Origin: Parasponia andersonii
Taxonomy: Eukaryota > Streptophyta > Magnoliopsida > Rosales > Cannabaceae
Assembly: GCA_002914805.1 (NCBI GenBank)
Contig: JXTB01000413.1
Coordinates: forward strand, 31,788 to 95,787
DNA: 64,000 bases
Direction of reading: 5' to 3'
In this document: positions 1 through 12,200 of the stretch, piece by piece
How positions within the stretch are numbered: the stretch's first letter is position 1
Layout: each line of letters begins with the position of its first letter
Position numbers and translations under genes: made by a program
The notes under the pieces: generated by a model
Told to the model about the DNA's origin: nothing
Database searches by the model: none
What the model saw: only the letters and a program-made list of their open reading frames with translations

Positions 1-2213
1 TTTTTCTAGGATATCAATCAATTTGGACCATAATTTTTAATTTATTTTAGTTGATTTTTAGTTCTAATTATTTTGCATTATCAAGTGATTATTCCATTTT
101 CACTTATTTTTTTTAATTGAATTGGATACTCAATAATTGATTAGGAAATCTTATATTAAATTGGAAGATGAGGTTTTGAATATGTCCATCATCAATAGGA
201 TAACATAAATTGTATGAATAGGATTGTACTCATACGCTCGTATGTTTATGTAATTTTAATAAAAATTATAGAATTTAATGAATCTTTTACTTAATTTAAT
301 TTGCATAAAATTATTGTAAATTATTAAGTGAGGATATTATTAAATCTTCGAAGAAATTAGTAATATACAATTTGGATAAATTAATTAGATTATAAATAAA
401 ATAATAAAAAATTAAGAGGATTGAGAAAGTGAAAATAGTATCTTAGGTTGTTTTGCATCGATGTTTTTCTCTACATATTTTTGGTAATTTTTTTTATTAA
501 GTAATTTTTTTTTATTTCAACTTTTTTAATTTTCAAATTTAAATTTTAATTAGTTAGATAAAATTAGAGTTAATACAATTTTAATGATTAGTAAAATAAT
601 TCTAATTAATTACTCTCCGCGCCATTTTTGGTGAAATCGAACAATATTGAGCTTGTAAGAGTGCTTATAATGACTAAAGGCTGATTTTATAGCGTTTGGA
701 AGAGAATTTATTGCTGGAATTCAGATTTAAAGGGGGTTTAGAATAGTTAATTTTAGGCCTTATTCTTTTAATAGTTAGAAAATATACGTTGCAAAATGAT
801 AATATATTGTGCATTAAATGTGTAAAAAATTTGTTATTATTAAAAATTCTTATGTTAACTTTCTTTTTTTTTCTCTGGTTCTGAAATAATCCCAAAATTT
901 CTCTGAAATTTCCCAAAAGTTTATAAAATCTATTCTATGAATTCACAATATTGATATTGTACCGAAATTTCATTCATAATTCAAAAAATATTTCTAGAAA
1001 TTTTGTTGCACCTAAATGATATTTTGGCGTCCAATTTTCTTAAATTCAAGTGAATTTTGGAGAAATTTTTTCCCTCGAGTATATGATTATTAGATGCAAT
1101 GTATTCAGTTGTTAGGAATATACCTTAGAAAATAATTTCTTAGTTAGGCATTCTGAATAATGTTTGTTAGAATTAAATGTTATCTATTTGACGCTAATGA
1201 ATTACATATTATATCACAATTATATACATGTGATATGTATGTTTTCTCTTATACAAACATCTAAAAATTTTCATGAGTAATAAATAATTGTTTGTATAAA
1301 ATATTCACATATGAGATACGTTCTTCATTCCATTATGTCTAAATAGAGAATTCACATTCTACATATAAAGATTGAATACTTTATTTTGCCATAGAATATA
1401 GTATTGTCTATTTTATCGAAATTAATAAAGTCTCTAATCATTTAAGTGTCTGACTTCAGATAGAAATACTACTGCGTTATAAAAAAATTATAAGTGTATT
1501 AAACTAGATCAAGTGAAAATAAAATTTGAGATTAAATACTATAACTCAATATTCTATATTTCACTAATCTAACATTGCTACTAGGTTATCTTAATCCTAG
1601 TGGTTATCGAATATGCTTTCACGAGTTTTATCCTTTTGACTTATTAAAAAAAATACTTTTGGTTCTTTAATTCGAACTCTTGTATCTTAGAAGATAAAAT
1701 TTGTAAAGTGACGAGAACATCCTTTATGATTTCAGATACCGTGCATATAATGTCATTTTAAGGTTTTGCAAGGACTTGGATAATAAAAACTAGGTATTTG
1801 GTATTCACTTTGTGAATTTCATTGTGTTTGTATAATACTAGAGGGTAATATGGTAATTTTACCTTACTAGTATGACATTATATTAGGGATATATTTGTAC
1901 GTATAATATATGCTAAATGGATTGAGCTAATTAATGTGATTAATTAGTTTCATAGAATCTATATATATATATATATATTTGATTTTAGAGTACAATATTA
2001 AGCCTATAGTAAAATATCCCAATATCTCAATATTAATGGACAAGACTCAGTCATAATTAAAAATTAATTATAGTATAGATAATTGATCGATTGAAGTTTA
2101 GACTATTTGAATCTATAAAGTTTCTTGTCTAGTTCATACATAGCCCATAATTAATTGAGCAGTCAGTTGAAATTTAAAAAAAAAAAACAAAAAAAGGAAG
2201 AAGAAATATATAT
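1..2213. other. AT-rich intergenic DNA, no gene seen
   Basis: Very AT-rich sequence with stop codons in all frames and only short chance ORFs. It holds a short (TA)n run near 1960-1978 and A-rich stretches near 2175-2200. No terminal repeats, coding homology or RNA gene could be recognised by eye. Confidence 0.6.
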
Positions 2214-2740
2214 ATACAAGAAAAATGGCATTTAGATACGAATTTTTTGGTCTCATAAAATGTTTATATTCGTCTTTAAAACTTTTTCAGAGACGAAAAA
2301 TCATTTTGTCAATATTCGTCTCTAAAAACGCATATCTAATAGATATTAGAGACCACTAGTATTTGGTTTCTAAATATTGAACATTTAGGGACTTAAAAAT
2401 TGTCTTAAAAATAATAAATTATCGTCTCCAAAAGTTATATTATAAATGACAAATTCGTCATTTGCAAACCATAATAGACAAAATTATTTATGTCCAAAGA
2501 CCAAAATTTTGTCCCGATCACATAATCAGAGACAAAAGTTTGTTGCTCTACAAAAAATAGTGACCAAATATTGTCTCTAAAATAGTGGACTATCGCCTCT
2601 AAAAAAATGTACTTATAGATAAAAGATTAAGCATTTTGAAGGTAAATTAAATGACAAAATCATTTTGAGACCAATAGTCTGTCTCTAAAACTAGTTTTAG
2701 GGACACAAATTTCTTGTCTCTAAAGAAGAGAGAGATATAT
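2214..2740. mobile_element. CACTA-like remnant with GAGAC/GTCTC repeats
   Basis: The left end reads TACAAGAAAAATGGCATTTAG, which matches the usual plant CACTA terminus CTACAAGAAAA except that its first bases have drifted. The interior is a series of degenerate short repeats in both orientations built on TTTAGAGAC and GTCTCTAAA, for example near 2290, 2320, 2345, 2425, 2570, 2690 and 2720. Such subterminal repeats are typical of non-autonomous CACTA elements. No matching right terminus or transposase reading frame is visible, so this is a truncated non-coding copy. The same repeat vocabulary recurs at 23.74-24.30 kb. Confidence 0.5.
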
Positions 2741-3130
2741 ATATATATATATTCATAATTTTTCTAATTTATAAACAATTTGTTTATTTGCGTATTTTAA
2801 ATTTGTATTGGAACATCGATTTTGCATTTCAAATATACTTGTAGAAATCTATTTTTTTCAAATGTTGCATTTATTTAATGTAACATCGCTACAACAAAAA
2901 AGTTATTGCAAACTAGATTTGCTTTCCATGTATACACATGAGCTCCATATACATGGACTAAAGAAATGTACAAAATTTCTTTACAACAAAAAGAAAGAAA
3001 GAAATCTCACTTTCTCGATGTGAGCAATTCATAAACATGTATAGGAGAATGCAAATTTACACCATAATCTAAAATACGCTATTATTTTGTGCAAGTCTTT
3101 TAATTCAACCGTGGCATCAAGGAAAAATTG

Positions 3131-3296
3131 TCATACGGGCAATGATCCCAAAAAATTCTGAACCATTTGCAGACCCAGAAAGCTTGAAAATGCTGAACCC
3201 AATGCTTTGTTGATGAGAGAGGCTAAGCCTGGTACATTTGGTACTCTTACGTTGTGCGCCTCAATGCTTCTCCTTGATATGATTTGGTATAGTAAC
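3131..3296 (-). CDS. Last exon of the two-pass membrane protein gene
   Basis: The exon begins after a TTTTTTCTGAG acceptor (AG at 3298-3297 on the minus strand) and encodes the second half of transmembrane segment 2 ([10 protein letters not shown]) followed by a 40-residue tail ending GSLPV and TGA. It completes the alanine codon left as GC at the end of exon 3711-3620, so phase is conserved. It is one of two tandem copies of this exon with a 185-bp period, and it is the copy with the intact splice acceptor. Confidence 0.6.
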
Positions 3297-6200
3297 CTCA
3301 GAAAAAATGAAAATTCTAGTCAGTATTAACTCACTATGATGAACAAAGAGCAATCAAAATCCCATCCAAGAAACAAAATTAGACAAGTGTATTGTTGATG
3401 AAAGAGGCTAAGTCAAGTGCATTTGTTGCTATTACGTTATGCAGATCAGTGCTTCTCCTTGATATGATTTGGTATAGTAACGTGAGAAAAAGTTAAAATT
3501 CTAGTCACTATTAACTCACTATGATGAAAAAAGAGCAATCACAACCCCATACAAGCAACAGAATTAGACAAGTGTAACATGAATTCAAAATGTTAGTAAA
3601 GAAGCCATCAATCACTCACGCAACAAAGAAACCAATGAAGACTATCCGACTTGCTACTGAGAAAGGTCCACCAAGTTCTGTTTTTCGCTTTTTAACCAAC
3701 GTTTGATCATCCTACACACTAAACGGAGCTAATTAAAGCATAAGTAATGCTACAAATTTTGAAAAATTATCTTAAAACAAAAAAACTTGACTGATATAGA
3801 AATTATATAATTGGTTAGTTAAATGTATGCCATTTTCCACTCCCACTTATCAAATGGTACAATAAAAAACTATAAGAATTAAATTAACAATAACATGCAA
3901 TATATAAGGTTACAAAAATATTTAACAAACATTTATAATAAACTTTAAAACAAAATTTAAAATTACCAAAAGTTTAGTCCACACTTCAATGGAATTTCAG
4001 TAACACTTCAGAAACACTGTTACCGTCGAAGCCTGTGTAGGATACAGTGTCCTTAAAACTGATTCGCTCCGTCCACTAGAATGCTTAAAGACTTTAGATA
4101 GCGTCAGTTTCCCAGAATACAACAATAAAGAGTAGCAAGTAAAACACCAACATCTCCACTCTAGGAACTGGATAGTTTTGAACTCCAACACACTAAGAAC
4201 CCTAGCTACGAAATTCCTAAACACTCGAAGAACTTCAGTTAGTAAATTCAAGAACTCAAAAACATTTGAAAAACTAGAGAAATTAAGAGGGCGGTAAAAA
4301 AAAATCAGAAAGAAAACTACTAATTTTTTGGTATGTAAAATGAGGTGGGGAAACTCTCCTTTTATAGTCATTTAGAGTAGGAAGTTACAAACCATACTTT
4401 CAATTGGAATAAATCCAATAAAGCCAAATATGGCTGTTACATGACCAAAAAACTCCTAGCACTAATGCTTGGCAGAATAGGAGATTTCTAGAACCTCCTC
4501 CATGGCTGTTACAAAGCCAAAACATCTGGCATAGCCATAAAAAGGTTGGCAGTTTTTTAAAGGAAAATGCTTGGCAGTTTTATATATAACTGACCATTGA
4601 ATTGAAGTAGAATTGAAAAAAAAAAATAATCTAGACCGTAGCAAAAGATTGGGCTTACAAGAGTCCAAATTTTTGGCCCGGCATTCGTGTCCGCACGTGC
4701 GGGCACACATGAGCCCATGCAAATTTAGGCCCAAGCCCGATGATTTGCACCCCCCTGCGCGCGCCTAAGAGAGCATCTGTGGTAGTTATTCTTACCATCA
4801 TCATAAAACATGGTTCTATATAAACTACTAGGAATAAGCTTCTCCCACCAATGTGGGACTTCTTGTTTTTCCTTTCATTTTTCAATTCCGATGATACACT
4901 TTTGAGCAACAATTTCTCATTTATCCATACACTATTTTGAACGTGTGAATATACGAAATCGATGTCCTCACGGAGAAGAACAAGAATTCACAAAAATTTT
5001 TCATCAATAAAATATGGGTCTCATTCAATTTTTAGTTTCAAAATGGTCCATGAAAATGAGTTTTATAACAATTTTAGTCTTTATAAATTACTTGGACTTC
5101 CAAGCCGAAGCTAAGCACATATTCAATTCTTAACCCATTTTCTAACAATCCCCTACATGAATGGAAATTGTAAAAGGAGAGACTACAGAATCTAGACTAA
5201 GTGATAGAATTCTATGAACGAATCCTGTATAGGATGGGTAGGTATTTCCCTTTGAACCTTCCCTCGTGAAAGTATATTTACTTTACTGACTGAATAGTAG
5301 CCACGATATCTTTGAACTATTCTGTCATTCATGTAAATAATGATATATTTCACATAGGAATCTTTCTTAACACATCCAGTTCTTACGGTTATGTTTATTT
5401 TGGACTTGAACATTTCTGCCTGGTTCTGCAAGAGTTTTTAAAGAATTAAACCCTCATAATTCCCCTTTAAAGCGACCCCCGCTTCTCTCTCACATAAGTG
5501 ATTTCTTAGTTAAGAGTAATCCACATTACTCCGCTCAGTTTTCCGACGCATAAGAATCATTAAAAGCCTTTACTTACCCTATTATCTACGGGCATCACTG
5601 TTTTTCATCACAAGAATGGATATGAAGATAATACCCTCACAGGAGAATAACCTCCACAGTGATCCAACTAAGTCTTTACAATTAAGTTGTCCCTTTGAAC
5701 CTAGATCTTAGGATTTCTAGTCAACTAGGTTGGATTTCCATTATATAAACTTTTATCTCATGGGCTTTAGTCCCATTCCTCTTAATGATTTGTCAAGTAA
5801 CTCTTTGTTCAACCCTTTGGTTAGCGAATCCGCTAAGTTATCCTTAAATTTCACATAGTCTATAGAAATAACTCCCGTTGAGAGTAGTTGTCTAATGATA
5901 TTATGTCTACGACATATATGTCTAGACTTACCATTATACATGTTACTCTGTGCCCTTCCAATAGCTGATTGACTGTCGCAATATATAGATATTGACAGCA
6001 CAAGCTTAGGCCAATTTGGAATATCTTCTAAGAAATGGTTTAGCCATTCAGCCTCTTCACCACATTTATTTAGAGCTATAAACTCAGATTCCATCGTATA
6101 TCGGGCTATAATAGTTTGTTTTGAAGATTTTTATGATACAACTGCTCCAACTAGTGTGAACACATACCCACTAATAGACTTTGAGTCTTTTATATCAAAT

Positions 6201-9200
6201 ATCCAATTTGCATCGTTATATCTTTCTAAAACTGCAAGATATCTGTTATAGTATAGTCTGTAGTTACCAGTGTATCGTAAGTACCTAAGTACTTTTACAA
6301 TTCCTTTTCAATGCTCAGCACTTGGATTACTCATATATCTACTCAGTCTACTGACTGTGTAGGCTATATCTGGCCTTGTGCAACTCATCAAGTATATCAG
6401 ACTACCAATCACTCTTGAGAAATCTACTTGAGAAACACTCTCACCTTTATTTTTATGAAACTGTTGGCTCATGTCTATCTGAGTTTTGGACACTCCAGAT
6501 TCATCTCTATTGAATTTCTCCAAAATTTTGTCCATATAATGTGACTGATTAAGTGCGAGTCCATCAGACGTTCTTGTAATTTTAATTCCTAAAATTATAT
6601 CAGCTAGACCCATATCTTTCATGTCAAATTTGGAGTTCATATTCTTAGTAGATTTGATCATCTTGTCATTACTACTAACAATGAGTATGTCATCAACATA
6701 AAGACACAAAATAACGTAACCATTTTCAGTGTTTTTGACATAGACACATTTGTCACACTCATTGATTTTAAAACCATTAGCAAACATTACTCTGTCAAAC
6801 TTTTCATACCATTGCTTTGGTGCTTGTTTCAAGCCATTCAGAGACTTGACTAGTTTACAGACTTTCTTTTCTTGTCCAGGAGTAACAAAAACTTCAAGCT
6901 GTTCTATATAGATTTCTTCATCTAGATCTCCATTAAGAAAGGCTATTTTTACATCCATTTGGTGTACTTCAAGATTCCGCAGATCGGCAATCGCAAGTAT
7001 CATCCGTATGGAATTTATTCTTGTCACAAGAGAATAAGTATCAAAGTAATCTAGGCCTTCTTTTTGCCTATAACCTTTGATAACCAATCAAGCCTTATAT
7101 TTGTCAATTATTCTATCTGCTTCCATTTTCCTTTTGAAAACCCATTTTGAACCAAGTGGCTTACATCCTGGAAGAAGATCCACTGATTCCCATGTATGGT
7201 TTTGCAAGATGGAATCAATATCGCTCTTAATGGCCTTTTTCCACAAAGGTCCCTCAACAGAGCTCACAGTTTCTTGGAAGCTTTGAGATTCACTTTCCAA
7301 CATGTAAACTAAAATTCGGACCAAAAGATTTTTCAGTTCTCACTCTTTTACTGCGTCTAGGCTCATCTTTAACGACTTGTTCTTGGTCCTGACTATCCTC
7401 AGTGATAGCCTTATAAGTTTGTTTTGATGTACTAGGTATTTCCTTGGATTTATATTGAAATTCATGTTCAAAAAATGATGCATTTCTCGATTCTATTATT
7501 GTGTTCTTGTGTATGTCTGGGATTTGTGACTCATATACAAGAAATCGATAAGTACTATTATTATATGCATAACCAATAAAAATGTATCTACTGTCTTTAG
7601 TCCTATTTTCACCTTTTTAAGTGTAGATACCAATACCTTAGTAAGACATCCCCATACTCACAAGTATTTGTAGGAAAATTTTTTACCTTTCCACAGTTCA
7701 TAAAGTGTCTTTTCTTTTTTCTTACGAGGTACCTTATTTAAAAGGTAATTAGCTATTAAAATAGCTTCCCCACAGATGTTTTAAGACAACCCAGAACTTA
7801 ACAATAACGCATTCATCATCTCTTTCAAGGTACGATTTTTCTTCTCAGCAACACCATTTGACTAAGACAAATAAGGCGGAGTGACTTCATGTATTATTCC
7901 GTGTTGTGCATAAAATTCACTAAAAGGTGATTCATACTCTCCACCACGATCACTTCTAATCATCTTAATCTTCTTATTAAGTTGATTTTCGATCTCATTT
8001 TTATAGAAAATAAACTTCTCTATTGCTTCGTCCTTAGATTTTTGCAAATACACATAACAATATTTTGTGCTATCATCGACAAAAGTAATAAAATACTTAT
8101 TGCCTCCCCTTGTTTGTACAAATTTTAAATCATATATATCATTGTGAACTAAATCAAGGGGTTTAGTATTTCTTTCAATAGTTTGAAAAGATGACATTGT
8201 CAATTTTGCCTCAACACAAGTTTGACACTTATGTTTTGTATCAATTTGGAAATCAGAAATATGATTTAAGTTAATTAATCTACGTATAGTATCATAATTA
8301 ACATGTCCTAGTCTACCATGACATAAAATAGAAAACTCAGTCAAGTAAACAGAAGAACTAGCCTTATTGACATTAGGTTTTATAGTCATTACATTTAATT
8401 TGAACATACTCCCACATTCATATCCCTTTCTCACAAAAAGACTATTTTTGGTCAATACAAATTTATCTGACTCAAACACCATACAAAATCAGTGCTTATT
8501 CAGAAATGAACCAGACACAAGATTCTTACGGATATCCGGTACATACATCACATTATTCAAAGTCAGTTCCTTCTCAGAGGTCATCTTTAGCACCACTTTG
8601 CCCAGACCTTTTACTTCAGAGGTGGCTAAATTACCCATGAAGAGCTTCTCCCCATTCCCTACTGGTTCAAAAGTTGTGAACATGCCCTTGTCAGAACAAA
8701 CATATCTTAAAGCTCCAGTGTCAATCCACCATTCCCTTGGATTAGACCCAACAAAGTTAACTTCAGAAATGACTGCAAATAGACTTATGTCTTCTACATT
8801 TTTTGTAATGTCATCTATCACGTTAGCTTCATTCTTCTTTTTCTTTGGAAGTCAGCAATCTGAAACCAGTGACCCATCTTGTCACAGTTAAAGCATTTTC
8901 CTTGAAATTTTTTGTTTCTTGCCCACTCCACCTTTAGTTCCTAGCTTAGATCCTTTCCTTGACTTGTTCTTCTTAGCCTTGGAGTCTTGATCATACTCCA
9001 CAACATTTACATTTGCCCCAGATGTACTAGTCGTGGCTCCTGTCTTTTCAGCACGTCTGCTGTTTTCTTCAATGCGGAGCCTTATAATAAGGTCTTCAAG
9101 GTTCATAGTCTTTCGCTTGTGTTTTAGGTAACTCTTGAAATCCTTCTATGAAGGGGATAGCTTCTTAATAATATTAGCTATTTGAAAGAGTTCACAAAGG

Positions 9201-12200
9201 GCCATCCTTTCTACCTAAATCTCATAAAACTCCTGAACTTAACTGATTACAGTTTTTGAGTCGACCATTTTATAATCGAGAAAATGTCCCACCACAAATT
9301 TCTTGGAACCAACATCTTCAGTTGTATATTTATAATCTAGTGACTCCCACAGTTCCTGTGCCATTTTCTTATTACGATATACACTATATAATGAATCGGT
9401 CAAACCATTCATTATATAATTTCGACATAAGTAATCAAATTATTTCCAAGCATCTACTGCAGCAAGAACTTAGAAATCTTGCTCATCTTCTTTGACTTTT
9501 GGAGTCTCTTTAGTCAAGAACCTTGCAAGGTTCAATGTGGTTAGATAAAATAGCATTTTTTGCTGCCATATTTTGAAGTTCAACCCATTGAACTTCTCAG
9601 GCTTTTCTCCGTGGTGCGCTGCTGGTATCATTGTAGTCATAAGAGGGTTTGGCACTCGAGCCACAGCAGGGACTAGCGCTGTCACTGCAGATGCCACAGC
9701 AGGCTATTGAGAACTAGCCATGTTCTCGGCATTGACAACATCAATATTGTTATTTGCCATCTCTAAAATTAATCAATCAAAGATTATTAATTTTAGTACA
9801 AATTTATTCTCAGGAAAGGCCGAAGGGTTCACAAACAGGTCCCACTTAAAATCCCGTCTCCTAGACAGAATTTCAAAGAAACTCCCAAGAAAGATGTAGA
9901 AGGGTCATAGTTGCTTCCTCTTCAAACCCGGTCTCCTTAGATAGAACATAAATTCTCCTCCACAAGAATTCCACACCAAGAATAATTGTAATAACAAAAT
10001 AACAGAGCAATATATATATTGAAATAACTAGAATTATATATATTGCAAATATGAGCATAATGAATTTAACAAATAAATTCTAACATACAACCTAACATAA
10101 AAAATTTAATAAAATAAATTCTAACATGTAACCTAGCATAAGGAATTTAATAGATAAATTCTAACATGCAACTTAGCATAAAGAATAAAATAAATTCTAA
10201 CATGCAACCTAGCATAAAAAATTTAATAAAATAAATTCTAACATGCAACCTAATAAAAACTTTACATAAAGCAACGATTCAGTTTTAAGATTGTAAGAAT
10301 TAAATTAACAATAATATGCAATATATAAAGTTACAAAAATATTTAACAAACATTTACAATAAACTTTAAAACAAAATTTAAAATTACCAAAAATTTAGTC
10401 CACATTTCAATAGAATTTCAATAGCACTTCGAAAACACTGTTACCGTCGAAACCTGTGTAGGATACAGTGTTCTTAAAATTAATTCGCTCCCTCTACTAG
10501 AATGCTTAAGGATTTTAGCTAGCATCAGTTTCTCGGAATATAACGACAAAGAGTGACTGGTAAAACACCAACACCTCCACTCTAAAAATTGGATAATTTT
10601 GAACTCCAACACACTAAGAACCCTAGCTATAAAATTCCTAAACACTCGAAGAACTTCAGCTAGTAAACTCAAGAACTCAAGAACAGTTGAAAAACTAGAA
10701 AAATTGAGAAAGAGCAATAGAGAGAAATAAGAGAGAAAGCTACTGATTTTTTGGTGTGTAGAATGAGGTAAGAAAGCTCTCCTTTTATAGTCATTTGAAG
10801 TGAAAGGTTAAAGACCATACTTTCAATTGGAATAAATCTAATAAAACTAAATATAGCAATTACATGGCCAAAAAATGCCTAACACTAATACTTGGCAGAA
10901 TGGGAGTTTTCTAGAACCTCCTCTATGGCTGTTACAAAGCCAAAATGCCTAGCACAGCCATAAAAAGGTTGGCAATTTTCAAAAGGAAAATGCTTGGCAA
11001 TTTTACATGTAACTGACCATTGAATTGAAACAGAAATGGGAAAAAAAAAATAATCTAGCCCGTAACAAAATATTAGGCTTACAAAAGTTCAAATTTTCGG
11101 CCTGGCATTCGTCCACAGGTACGGGCACACACGAACCCATGATTTGCATCCTCCTGCGCGCGCCTGAGAGAACATCTGTGGTAGTTATTCTTATCACCAT
11201 CACAAAACATAACTCTATATAAACTACTAGGAATAAGCTTCTCTCACCAATGTGGGACTTCTTGTTTTTCCTTTCATTTTTCAATTCCAATGATACACTT
11301 TTAAGCGACAATTTCTCATTCATCCGTACATCATTTTGAGCGTGTGAATATATGAAATCGATATCCTCGCGGAAGAGAACAAAAATTCACCAAGACCTTT
11401 CATTAACAAGATATAGATCCCACTCAATTTTTAGCTTCAAAATTGTTCATAAAAATAGATTTTATAACAATTTTAGTCTTTATAAATTACTTGAACTTCC
11501 AAGCCCAAACTAAACCCATATTCAATTCTTAACCTATTTTCTAACAAAAACTACATTCAAGTTATTGTAAATCTAGAAATAATTGATGATAATCGAACTC
11601 TGGAGGAAAAACTAAAATAAATAACAAAACTAGTACTTTAACCTGCCCTTAAAGATGTCATAGCCTTTACAGTAAAGGATCATTAAAAATTGCCCAAAAA
11701 TTACCAGAAAGTAAGAATATACAAAAACCCAGAAGTTAAAAAAAAAAGAGAAGGAAAGGTGGAAAGGGTAACTGACCAGCCAATGCTTGGTGGCAAAACA
11801 AATGTCCAATGTGCTAACCGACCATCTGAGCTTAAACCAAATGCTTCTTCTATCATTGCCCGGCTTCATTAAACTAAGAAAAAGGCAGAACCTAAGCCAG
11901 GAGACAAGCAAGACGAGGGTGGCCTCCAAGAACACCGCCTGGGACTTTGTAAACTTCTTGATTGAGTCAAACTCGAAAGTGGTCTCCGGGAAGCTTATGG
12001 CGTAGTAGTCAATGCCGTGGTCTGTGGCGAATGGTAGAGTCGGCCGAAAAGAGAACGCACCAGTTGGCTGTCCTCTTCAGTAGGTTCCCCACCAGGCAGC
12101 TGCACTGGTTGCCATTGAAAACGATGACGTTTGGTTGGCAAGACATCTTTTCCTTCAATATTTAGCCAAGGCATCCTTTCGCCTCCTCTTGCGAAACCTT

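Larger units (their letters stand above)
3871..11546 (-). mobile_element. Complete but inactive Ty1/copia LTR retrotransposon
   Basis: The element runs on the minus strand with LTRs at both ends, a 5-bp TSD (AAAAC) and internal domains in copia order: gag, protease, integrase, reverse transcriptase, RNase H. Each domain is interrupted by stops or frameshifts. The polypurine tract reads GTAGGGGAT on the minus strand just inside the 3' LTR (5156-5148). No tRNA-Met primer-binding site is recognisable next to the 5' LTR at 10291. The two LTRs differ at many bases and by a deletion of about 22 bp, which argues for an old insertion. It sits in an intron of the minus-strand host gene in the same orientation. 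Confidence 0.9.

Noticed and set aside
7077-8891. Plus-strand frames opposite the copia polyprotein (69 and 174 codons)
   Set aside because: They are antisense shadows of integrase, protease and reverse transcriptase remnants; the domain motifs are all on the minus strand.
10056-10255. CRISPR-like spaced repeats
   Set aside because: Units are imperfect, contiguous and lack unique spacers; the location is the leader of a plant copia element.
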